A model generated the notes under the pieces. That model had not been told where the DNA came from. It ran no database searches and was given only the letters and a program-made list of their open reading frames with translations. Both the position numbers and the translations under genes were made by a program. Shown here piece by piece: positions 1 to 5,883 of a stretch of DNA of 8,936 nucleotides (positions are counted from its first letter, which is position 1; each line of letters opens with the position of its first letter). Source of the stretch: CAYMAZ01 sp964428185 (lineage in GTDB: Bacteria > Bacteroidota > Bacteroidia > Bacteroidales > DTU049); NCBI GenBank assembly GCA_964428185.1, contig CAYRXH010000094.1:1-8936 (forward strand), written 5' to 3'.

Positions 1-510
1 TTTAACCAAATGCACATTTTCAAGTTTTCCCTCTGCCGAAATAATGCAGGATACAATCACATTTCCCTTGATATTGTTGTCTTTTGCCTCTGCAGGAAAA
101 ATCAGATATTCTGCAATATACTCTTCCATTTTACCGTAAAAAACATCAAACTCCGGCAAAGTCTTTGGTTTTACAATCTGATTGATTGACTGAACTTCAG
201 CGTCATACATGGGGCACCGACGGATATATAACTGCGATGCCTGACTGTCTCCCAGTTTTGATGCATTATAAAGATCAGAACAATAGCCAATCATATCCTG
301 ATAAAAATATCTGATTTTGGCTCTGTTCATATATGCTTCTGCACTTGGTTTCAGATAAATTGATAAACTAAAGAGTGAATCAGCCGCCTCGAAATCATTC
401 ATATTCAATTTATTCATTGCCGACTGAAAGCACTTCATCGAGTAATCGATCTGCTGACCTTTTGATAGCAGGACGCAGAAGATACCTGTGTATAATAGAA
501 TTTTTTTCAT
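1..510 (-). CDS. Exported TPR-like protein with C-terminal TonB domain (partial, 3' end outside window)
   Basis: The frame is open from an ATG at 508-510 to the window edge, giving 170 residues with no stop. Residues 1-19 look like a signal peptide (Lys-Lys, then a hydrophobic stretch) ending before Gln19-Gln20. Residues about 24-95 have the helical A/Y/L spacing of two TPR- or Sel1-like repeats. From about residue 130 the sequence matches the start of a TonB C-terminal domain: a FPAEAKDNNIKGNV stretch (138-151) followed by a beta-strand pattern and Gly161. That domain is usually 80-90 residues, so about half is visible. Classical TonB has an inner-membrane anchor and a proline-rich linker. 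Here a signal peptide and helical repeats precede the domain, so the protein is probably periplasmic or envelope-associated, and energy transduction is not assured. No Shine-Dalgarno site is seen. Family call fairly sure; role uncertain. Confidence 0.8.
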   Translation of the reverse strand, partial: MKKILLYTGIFCVLLSKGQQIDYSMKCFQSAMNKLNMNDFEAADSLFSLSIYLKPSAEAYMNRAKIRYFYQDMIGYCSDLYNASKLGDSQASQLYIRRCPMYDAEVQSINQIVKPKTLPEFDVFYGKMEEYIAEYLIFPAEAKDNNIKGNVIVSCIISAEGKLENVHLVK

Positions 511-588
511 ATATAGAGGATTTTGATACAGAGATTTAAAAAATATCCTGATTTTATGCTTTATTTTTATTGGGGTAGAGAATTGAAC

Positions 589-610
589 GAAACGTTTATA
601 AAAATGTTTC
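589..610. repeat. 22-base near-palindrome, possible operator
   Basis: The outer arms GAAAC (589-593) and GTTTC (606-610) are perfect complements. Counting inward, 9 of 11 positions pair, one more is a G-T pair and one is A-A. The left arm also contains the perfect 8-base palindrome AAACGTTT (590-597), which has the central CG typical of LacI-type operators. It lies 79 bases upstream of the minus-strand start and over 200 bases upstream of the plus-strand start. In such AT-rich DNA chance is a real possibility, and no regulator gene is visible nearby. Confidence 0.3.
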
Positions 611-776
611 AAAATTCTCATTTTCAAAAGTTTATATGTCCGTTTTTTCAAAATCAACTGATTCTAAGTTTTTATTCGAATGTATAGATATCTCTATTAG
701 TTTGGCCGTTTACTATCACGGCTGACACAATAAAATAATTGTTTAAAAAAAAATCGGTTTTTCTGAAAATATGGAC

Positions 777-784
777 TACTTTCG
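777..784 (+). promoter_or_regulatory. Candidate -7 box upstream of the nitroreductase gene
   Basis: TACTTTCG differs by one base from the Bacteroidota -7 consensus TAnnTTTG and would give a leader of roughly 30 bases before the ATG at 824. No TTG-type -33 element lies 19-21 bases upstream, so the call rests on one box with one mismatch. Confidence 0.35.
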
Positions 785-823
785 TCACAATTTTGATAGT
801 ATTTTTCTATAAATCATTATTTT

Positions 824-1744
824 ATGCCAGTACCTACCAGCAGAACCTACGAGAAAGGTCAGATTGCGATAAATGAAATTGCATGCACCGGTTGCGGATT
901 CTGCGTTGAAGTCTGTAAGGTCTTCTCCATCAAAATTGTTCAGAATAAGGCAGTTGTTTCTGATGATTTCCTGTTTGGTTGTATTGCCTGTGGTCATTGC
1001 ATGGCTGTGTGCCCTGAAGGAGCGATCACAGTGACGGGTCGTGAAATGTCTGAAAAGGATGTGTTTGAAATTAATTCATCCGGATCATTTCCTTCGTATG
1101 ATGAAATACTCAATCTCTTTCTTCGCAGAAGGAGCATCAGAGAGTTCACCGAACAAGCTGTGTCTTCTGAAATGATTGAACATATTCTGGCAGCAGCCCG
1201 CACAGCGCCAATGGGACTTCCTCCTTCTGATGTACATGCCTTGATATTTGATACCCCTGACAAACTGACCCGGTTTTCACATGATTATTGTCATTATCTG
1301 AAATCATTACAGTGGTTTGTGTCTCCCTGGTTCCTATTCCTCATGCGGCCGCTTATCAGCGCTGCCACCAGGTCAGTGTTCAGAAACTTTCTGCGTCCAC
1401 TGATAAAAACGTTTACTGAGGCATCAGAAAAAGGAAAAAACCTCGTCACTTATGATGCCCCGGCAGCTATCTATTTTTACGGTTCACCATGGTGCGATCC
1501 TGCTGATCCCATTGTGGCCGCTACTTATGCCATGATTGCTGCCGAATCCCTCGGACTGGGTTCTTGTATGCTGGGTGGTATTCATCCTTTTATTCAGAAT
1601 GGGAGAAAAGCATCACATTTCAGAAAAAAATGGGGAATACGCTACAAAAGCAAAGAAGGTGTGTTTATTATCTTCGGATATTCATCAGTTCACTATAAAA
1701 AAGGGATAAAACGTAGTTTTGCAGCGGAAGATACTGTGAATTAG
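824..1744 (+). CDS. Ferredoxin-nitroreductase fusion (two [4Fe-4S] clusters, FMN domain)
   Basis: The 306-residue protein starts with a bacterial two-cluster ferredoxin domain: C21-x2-C24-x2-C27-x3-C31 and C53-x2-C56-x2-C59-x3-C63 followed by Pro. A nitroreductase-family FMN domain starts near residue 93. Its RRSIREF motif (102-108) probably contacts the FMN phosphate, followed by AARTAPMG (124-131) and the C-terminal AAESLGLGS segment (239-247). The family is flavin-dependent and reduces nitro compounds, quinones or other substrates. The fused ferredoxin suggests electrons arrive through iron-sulfur clusters and not only from NAD(P)H, as is common in anaerobes. Residues about 163-197 form a hydrophobic and basic insert that could form helices or touch the membrane. 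No signal peptide is present, so it is cytoplasmic. The ATG gives the full ferredoxin domain and has no Shine-Dalgarno site. The physiological substrate cannot be told. Confidence 0.9.
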   Translation: MPVPTSRTYEKGQIAINEIACTGCGFCVEVCKVFSIKIVQNKAVVSDDFLFGCIACGHCMAVCPEGAITVTGREMSEKDVFEINSSGSFPSYDEILNLFLRRRSIREFTEQAVSSEMIEHILAAARTAPMGLPPSDVHALIFDTPDKLTRFSHDYCHYLKSLQWFVSPWFLFLMRPLISAATRSVFRNFLRPLIKTFTEASEKGKNLVTYDAPAAIYFYGSPWCDPADPIVAATYAMIAAESLGLGSCMLGGIHPFIQNGRKASHFRKKWGIRYKSKEGVFIIFGYSSVHYKKGIKRSFAAEDTVN

Positions 1745-1758
1745 ACAGTAATTTTTTT
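1732..1758 (+). terminator. Intrinsic-terminator-like hairpin over the convergent stop codons
   Basis: TACTGT (1732-1737) pairs perfectly with ACAGTA (1745-1750) around a 7-base loop, followed after one A by seven T residues (1752-1758). In the plus direction this is the shape of a Rho-independent terminator for the nitroreductase gene. The stem has only two G-C pairs, so it would be weak. Read on the minus strand the hairpin is not followed by a T run, so it should not terminate the mqnB transcript. Both stop codons lie entirely in the loop. Confidence 0.5.
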
Positions 1759-2403
1759 AAGAAGTGCACCGATATTCTTTTTTGCAAGTGAAACATTCCA
1801 TCTTTCAGCCTCACGTCCGGGAATCAGATTGGAAACTACTCTGATCTGTGCACACGGGACATGAAATTCATTGCAGCATAGAAAAAAAGCTGCTCCCTCC
1901 ATTGATTCTGTGTCAGCCTGAAATGTTTTTTTCAGAAAATCTGCCCGCGTCTGAGTTCCTGTGCAAGTACTAACAGTAATTCCATTTCCTGTCGGCAAAG
2001 AATTGGCGGTTGAGATTTCACTATCCGGTTTTACATACATGTTCAGCGAACTGAGCATCTCAGAATTGGTAATAACATTCTCAAAACAGGAAATGGAATG
2101 GTCTTTCAGTTCAATGCCCAGCTCTGCAAAACAATCATTCTGAATGCGGACACCTGTTCCTGGAGGAAGATCAGGGCTGAAACTGCCGCATAAACCTGTA
2201 TTTATTGCTTTTTTTGGAATATCGCCTGAAAAAAATTGAGTCAATCTGAGTGTACAGTTGGCAATACCAATTCCGCTGATAAGGATTTTAACAGATTGAT
2301 TATCGTTAAGTTGAAACAAAAAAGGGGAGATTCTGCCACATTGTTCACTGAGAAAATCAGAAATCTCAAATTCTGTGGAGCAGACAATGAGCATATCTGT
2401 CAT
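1741..2403 (-). CDS. mqnB: Futalosine hydrolase
   Basis: The 220-residue protein belongs to the nucleoside phosphorylase / MTA-SAH nucleosidase fold. Visible landmarks are Glu11 near the N-terminus (position of the catalytic acid in MTAN), SGIG (43-46), the NTGLCGSF strand-turn (68-75), ESMEGAA (166-172), whose Met-Glu contacts ribose in the fold, and RVVSN (188-192) followed by an Arg and a Trp (197, 202). Asn192 stands where MTA/SAH nucleosidases have the adenine-protonating Asp. That fits futalosine hydrolase, which removes hypoxanthine from futalosine to give dehypoxanthine futalosine in menaquinone synthesis. Length is normal for the family. Its ATG overlaps the stop of the upstream phosphatase-fold gene as ATGA, so translation is probably coupled, and it is the last gene of the operon. 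No other mqn gene is in view. MTAN or another purine nucleosidase is the main alternative. Confidence 0.85.
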   Translation of the reverse strand: MTDMLIVCSTEFEISDFLSEQCGRISPFLFQLNDNQSVKILISGIGIANCTLRLTQFFSGDIPKKAINTGLCGSFSPDLPPGTGVRIQNDCFAELGIELKDHSISCFENVITNSEMLSSLNMYVKPDSEISTANSLPTGNGITVSTCTGTQTRADFLKKTFQADTESMEGAAFFLCCNEFHVPCAQIRVVSNLIPGREAERWNVSLAKKNIGALLKKITV

Positions 2404-3443
2404 TTCTGAACCTTTTTAATAAGAATGATATATGCGGGTAAGTGATCACTGTATCCACCGATATAAGTTCCCCCGCTTATGGTTCGATAAGGATATCCTG
2501 CCCATCTACCTTCCTGGGTAATCAGAAAATTCTCATTGAAAATATGTGCTGCATACAATTCCCAGGAGTCCATATTCCTGTCAAGCAATCCCTTGCTCAC
2601 AATGATTTGGTCAAACAGATTCCATTGTCCTTGATAGGCAAGAGTGCCAATCCCGCTTTTATAAAGGTCCCACATGGCATTGTACAAATCGCCGGTTTGC
2701 ATTTTTTCTTTTTTTTCCACTGCACGCAGATGTTTTAATACACTGTCGTTGTCGGGATCGTCATTGAGGTCTCCCATAACAATAATTTTTGCATCGGGAT
2801 TGATATTGAGGATGCTGTCAACAATATGTCTGTTAAGATCGGCAGCGGCATTTCTTAGATGAACACTTTTTTTCTCACCACCCCTGCGGGAAGGCCAGTG
2901 ATTGACAATGATGTTCAGAGTATCACCATCGAGAATCCCGGTGACAAGTAGTTGATCTCTGGTGAAAAAACCGGTGTCACCTTCAATTTTGAGCCTGTAG
3001 GAGGCAGTGTTAATCACCGTAAATTTTTCTTTCTGATAGATCAAACCAACATCAACACCTCTTCGATCGGGAGAGTCATAGTGCACAATGCCATATCCGT
3101 GTTGTTTCAGAGGTTCAGTCTGAATAAGATCCTCAAGAACCTGGCGGTTTTCAATTTCACAAACACCAAGAATAGCAGGTCTGAGGTTGTTATACTTGTT
3201 TCCGATCAGATCAATAACAGTTGCCATATTGACAAGTTTTTCTTGATAAATGGCAGAAGTCCATTTGTTGGCACCATCGGGCAGAAATTCTTCGTCATTC
3301 TTTGCAGGATCATTGATGGTGTCAAAAAGATTTTCCAGATTGTAAAAAGCAACAACTGAAAGTCGCACCTGTACATCTTCCTGACAGAATGAGTAGAGTG
3401 AAAAAAGTGTGAAAAAACTAAGGAGCAGAAATGTAAGTTTCAT
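2400..3443 (-). CDS. Exported endonuclease/exonuclease/phosphatase-family protein
   Basis: The 347-residue protein has a signal peptide (hydrophobic 3-19) with likely cleavage before Gln21. The mature part carries the EEP (DNase I-like) signature in order: YNLENLF (34-40) with Asn35; GVCEIEN (93-99) with the metal-binding Glu; RRGVDVGLIY (127-136); NHWPSRRGG (181-189) with catalytic His182; GDLNDDP (224-230) with Asp225 and Asn227; FDQIIVS (277-283); and SDHLP (332-336) with the final Asp-His. All catalytic positions are present, so it should be an active Mg-dependent phosphodiesterase or phosphatase in the periplasm or outside the cell. The substrate (nucleic acid, phospholipid or sugar phosphate) cannot be read from sequence. 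Cys20 is not in a lipobox (Phe at -1). It sits 18 bases after the DUF4301 gene and overlaps mqnB by 4 bases. Confidence 0.88.
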   Translation of the reverse strand: MKLTFLLLSFFTLFSLYSFCQEDVQVRLSVVAFYNLENLFDTINDPAKNDEEFLPDGANKWTSAIYQEKLVNMATVIDLIGNKYNNLRPAILGVCEIENRQVLEDLIQTEPLKQHGYGIVHYDSPDRRGVDVGLIYQKEKFTVINTASYRLKIEGDTGFFTRDQLLVTGILDGDTLNIIVNHWPSRRGGEKKSVHLRNAAADLNRHIVDSILNINPDAKIIVMGDLNDDPDNDSVLKHLRAVEKKEKMQTGDLYNAMWDLYKSGIGTLAYQGQWNLFDQIIVSKGLLDRNMDSWELYAAHIFNENFLITQEGRWAGYPYRTISGGTYIGGYSDHLPAYIILIKKVQK

Positions 3444-3461
3444 AAATCATTTTTCTTTTAA

Positions 3462-5006
3462 TTAAACTTTATGTGGTTCTCTGAGTAGATCGTTGATTTC
3501 TTTAACAGGGGAGAAGGTCTCAAGAGGGACTTCCACAAAATAGGTTATCCAACCGGCCATACTTCCGTTCCATAATCCGGGCAGTTCAAGGGCTTTGAGA
3601 GGTTTACCGTTCATACTTTTCTCTGAAATCATATATGTGTCATGATCAATAAAATCGTAAAGATTGAATTTGCGTCCCAAAAAATCAACAGTATCGGCAA
3701 CAATATCAACGGGGTTGAAATGAGTAGATTGATTGAAAATGGCTGCCTGATCAGAGTCATTCATATTGACCTGTGCGCTTTCAACGATCTGCAGGCTTGT
3801 AATTCCCTTGTTGTTTTCAACAAAAAACGGTCCTCCTCCGGGTTCACCTTCATTTTTGACCATGCCGCACACTCGAATGGGGCGGTTGAGTTTGTTGACA
3901 AGCACTCTCCGCTGTTTGTCTAGGGGCATTGATTCAAAATCAGGAGGAAGTGACATGAGCATATCTCCTTTCACAAAAGCAACAATTTCGCGAATATCAT
4001 GTATGGTGCACTGATCATCCATCAGTACTGTTAGATTGCCATTGATGGTAATCTCTTTTTCAATAAGAATTCCGGCCAGCACTTTTTTAAATTCTATGGT
4101 AGCAGTTTTTAGCCTGTCAGTGGTGACATTGTCGATGTTCTTGATGAAAATCAGATTGCCATTGAGTTCATTGAGGTTTTTAATGAGTGCTCCATGACCG
4201 GCAGGTCTGAAAACCATGGAGCCGTTTTCATCACGAAAGACCTGATTGTCGGGATCCACAGCCACTGTATCAGTTGATGGATGCTGGTATGATTTTCCGA
4301 TTTTTATGCGTATTCCAAATTTCTGCTCATAGTGAGGGACTGATATGGCAAGTTGCTTGTTGAACTCTTCTTCATGTTCAGGTGAGATGGTGAAATGAAT
4401 ATTGACAAATCCTGATGCATTCAGTGCATACAGTGCACCCTCAACCAGATGCTCGTCAATGGCCTTTCTCTGCCTGCTCGTGTAATCATGAAAATTCAGC
4501 AGTGCTTTGGGAAGATAGCCATAATTAAGACCTTTTTCTGTTAAAATATTGCTGATGATGACATCATATCGTTCTTTTTCCAGCAGATGGTCTATATTTT
4601 CATTTTGTTTTGCAAGTACATTGCAAAGGTCACCAAAGAATGCAAATTCCCTGATACGTGAGATAACCTCTTTTACTTTAGGAAACCTGTTAAGAACATT
4701 TTTTTGATTGTCCGGTGTTTGCTGTAGTTCTTCATAGCAAGCATATAGGTCTTTGAACATTCTGCTGGCTGCCCCTGATGCAGGGACAAATTTGATGATA
4801 TCCCTGTCACGAGAATAGTCTTCATAGAGATTGAGATAATACTTGCGTGTTTTTTCATTGGTGACAATGATCCCGTTTCCTGGGACGGCAGCTGCAATCA
4901 ATCGGGCAGGGGTTAAGCCCTGTCTGAATTTTTCAATCTGTCCGGCAAATTGATCTTCTGATATTCCCCTTGCAGCCAATTGTTCAGAATCCTGTTTTGA
5001 AAGCAT
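3462..5006 (-). CDS. DUF4301-family protein, possible nucleotidyltransferase-like fold
   Basis: The 514-residue soluble protein, without signal peptide or membrane segment, matches in length and sequence style the DUF4301 family of Bacteroidota, whose function I do not know to be established. Notable segments are FVPASGAASRMFK (73-85), a Gly/Ala loop followed by a basic residue; SYQHPSTDT (239-247); FRPAGHGALI (266-275); KNIDNV (289-294); GMVKNEGEPGGGPFF (381-395); STHFNPVD (427-434); and LPGLWNGSMAGW (475-486). The order loop, Gln/Pro segment, P-x-GHG, DN, then a Gly-rich segment with a Glu resembles UDP-sugar pyrophosphorylases. That resemblance is my inference from motifs, not a demonstrated homology. 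A clear promoter lies just upstream, and the gene heads an operon with the phosphatase-fold gene and mqnB. The ATG at 5006 is the only sensible start downstream of that promoter. Confidence 0.82.
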   Translation of the reverse strand: MLSKQDSEQLAARGISEDQFAGQIEKFRQGLTPARLIAAAVPGNGIIVTNEKTRKYYLNLYEDYSRDRDIIKFVPASGAASRMFKDLYACYEELQQTPDNQKNVLNRFPKVKEVISRIREFAFFGDLCNVLAKQNENIDHLLEKERYDVIISNILTEKGLNYGYLPKALLNFHDYTSRQRKAIDEHLVEGALYALNASGFVNIHFTISPEHEEEFNKQLAISVPHYEQKFGIRIKIGKSYQHPSTDTVAVDPDNQVFRDENGSMVFRPAGHGALIKNLNELNGNLIFIKNIDNVTTDRLKTATIEFKKVLAGILIEKEITINGNLTVLMDDQCTIHDIREIVAFVKGDMLMSLPPDFESMPLDKQRRVLVNKLNRPIRVCGMVKNEGEPGGGPFFVENNKGITSLQIVESAQVNMNDSDQAAIFNQSTHFNPVDIVADTVDFLGRKFNLYDFIDHDTYMISEKSMNGKPLKALELPGLWNGSMAGWITYFVEVPLETFSPVKEINDLLREPHKV

Positions 5007-5023
5007 AATAGAATTAATTTATG

Positions 5024-5055
5024 CAAAGGTAATCATTTTCAAAACCTGAATCAAG
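5024..5055 (-). promoter_or_regulatory. Bacteroidota-type promoter for the DUF4301-EEP-mqnB operon
   Basis: On the minus strand a perfect -7 box TACCTTTG (5031-5024, consensus TAnnTTTG) is preceded, after a 20-base spacer, by CTTG (5055-5052), a 3 of 4 match to the -33 TTTG element. Both boxes and the spacing fit the primary sigma factor of Bacteroidota. Transcription would begin a few bases after 5024, leaving a leader of only about 10-13 bases before the ATG at 5006. Confidence 0.72.
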
Positions 5056-5080
5056 CCTGTATATGAAAAAAATGTAATGT

Positions 5081-5119
5081 TTTTTTGAGCAAAATAAAAA
5101 ATTTATCTGATTCAAAAAA
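5081..5119. repeat. AT-rich inverted repeat downstream of the HD gene
   Basis: TTTTTTGA (5081-5088) and TCAAAAAA (5112-5119) are perfect 8-base complements around a 23-base loop, starting 3 bases past the HD gene's stop. On the minus strand a further run of seven T follows about 10 bases later (near 5066-5072). The stem has a single G-C pair, so it is a poor intrinsic terminator, although it lies where the HD transcript would end. Confidence 0.25.
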
Positions 5120-5122
5120 CAC

Positions 5123-5800
5123 TTATGGAAGTGGGGTGTTGCCGTTAAAATCCCGGCTGTTCCATTCCAGATAAAACCGCTCAAGAAACAGTTTCAGAAA
5201 TGATGTCCTGGCCTCTGCAATTCTTTTTCCTGTTTCTGTTTGCATTCGCTCCTGAAGCAGCAGTAGTTTTTCATAAAAATGATTAATTGTAGTGCCTTTT
5301 GCTTGTTTATAGGATTCAAAGTTTTTGTGCATCACAGGCTGTTGTGATGGATCGTGAAGCATTCTATTTTTTTTACCACCGTATGCAAAAGCTCTGGCTA
5401 TACCAATAGCTCCAAGCGCATCAAGCCGGTCGGCATCCTGAACAATCTTTCCCTCAATATCAGGCATTGAGGTGTCAACATCTGCACCTTTGTACGACAG
5501 TTGTTCGCAGATATCGGCAATATGGCTCTTTTCACTGCCCGGGATACCGGCAAACTGATCAATCCAAAACATAGCTGTTTCACGAGTTTTATCCACTCCG
5601 CCGAAAAACTTGTGATCTCCCATATCATGAAGCAGTGCCGCCATCTGAATAATGAAGGAATCTCCACCTTCTGTTTTTGAAATTTTCAGAGCTGTTTTCC
5701 AAACTCTGAAGGTGTGCCACCAGTCATGACCCGTTGTTTCACCACTCATCCGGCTTTCAACCCATTGTGCTGTGGCATGTATTATATCAGACTTGTTCAT
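5123..5800 (-). CDS. HD-domain metal-dependent phosphohydrolase
   Basis: From the ATG at 5800 the protein has 225 residues, no signal peptide and a complete HD-domain signature: GHDWWHTFRV (24-33) with His29, AALLHDMGDH (54-63) with His58-Asp59, and QDADRLDALGAIGIARAF (121-138) with Asp122/Asp124 completing the metal site. The last motif is characteristic of the YedJ-like group of small HD phosphohydrolases. These are probably cytoplasmic phosphatases or phosphodiesterases acting on nucleotides or related metabolites, but the substrate is unknown. An in-frame TTG at 5815 would add five residues. I reject it because it lies inside a perfect -7 promoter box (5813-5820), so the transcript would start downstream of it. 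The gene stands 83 bases after the M16 gene and 116 bases before DUF4301, each spacer holding a promoter, so it can be expressed alone. Confidence 0.87.
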   Translation of the reverse strand: MNKSDIIHATAQWVESRMSGETTGHDWWHTFRVWKTALKISKTEGGDSFIIQMAALLHDMGDHKFFGGVDKTRETAMFWIDQFAGIPGSEKSHIADICEQLSYKGADVDTSMPDIEGKIVQDADRLDALGAIGIARAFAYGGKKNRMLHDPSQQPVMHKNFESYKQAKGTTINHFYEKLLLLQERMQTETGKRIAEARTSFLKLFLERFYLEWNSRDFNGNTPLP

Positions 5801-5812
5801 CAGATTTTTTTG

Positions 5813-5820
5813 CAAAGATA
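5813..5820 (-). promoter_or_regulatory. Candidate -7 box of the HD gene
   Basis: The minus strand reads TATCTTTG, a perfect match to TAnnTTTG. No TTG element is found 19-21 bases upstream. With this box, transcription would start roughly at 5803-5808, leaving a leader of only a few bases before the ATG at 5800. The alternative TTG start at 5815 falls inside the box. Confidence 0.55.
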
Positions 5821-5883
5821 TTAAGAAGAAAAAAATAACGGTATTCGTTGAACTCCCGCTGTAAGAAAATCTGTATTGAATTT

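Larger units (their letters stand above)
511..823. other. AT-rich divergent intergenic region
   Basis: This 313-base spacer lies between the divergent TonB-domain gene and the nitroreductase gene. I see no convincing gene in it on either strand. It holds a 22-base near-palindrome (589-610), three copies of TTTCAAAA (607-614, 622-629, 646-653), and a candidate -7 box for the plus-strand gene (777-784). For the minus-strand gene the only candidate box is TACATTCG (684-677, minus), which has no -33 partner and would leave a leader of about 160 bases. I therefore do not assign that gene a promoter. Confidence 0.6.

Noticed and set aside
705..722. GCCGT/ACGGC hairpin in the divergent spacer
   Set aside because: Only 5 bp with an 8-base loop, no T run on either strand, and not placed near a likely gene end.
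785..997. 70-residue minus-strand frame covering the nitroreductase start
   Set aside because: It is antisense to the ferredoxin Cys motifs and crosses the plus-strand promoter region; no independent support.
1741..2403. MTA/SAH nucleosidase instead of futalosine hydrolase
   Set aside because: The adenine-protonating Asp position is Asn192 and the C-terminal Arg...Trp pattern fits futalosine hydrolase better. It is kept as the main alternative in the entry.
2442..2738. Plus-strand open frames within the EEP gene (also similar frames at 2674-2862 and 2952-3359)
   Set aside because: They are antisense shadows of a gene whose catalytic motifs are all intact; their translations show no family features.
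3381..3386. Cys20 of the EEP protein as a lipoprotein cysteine
   Set aside because: The residue before it is Phe, which does not fit a lipobox; cleavage before Gln21 is more likely.
5801..5815. TTG start at 5815 for the HD-domain gene
   Set aside because: It lies inside a perfect TAnnTTTG promoter box, and the ATG at 5800 gives a complete domain.
5829..5858. Hairpin plus T run after the M16 stop as an intrinsic terminator
   Set aside because: Only three continuous outer pairs (CGG/CCG), with mismatches inside, although seven T follow on the minus strand; too weak to call.
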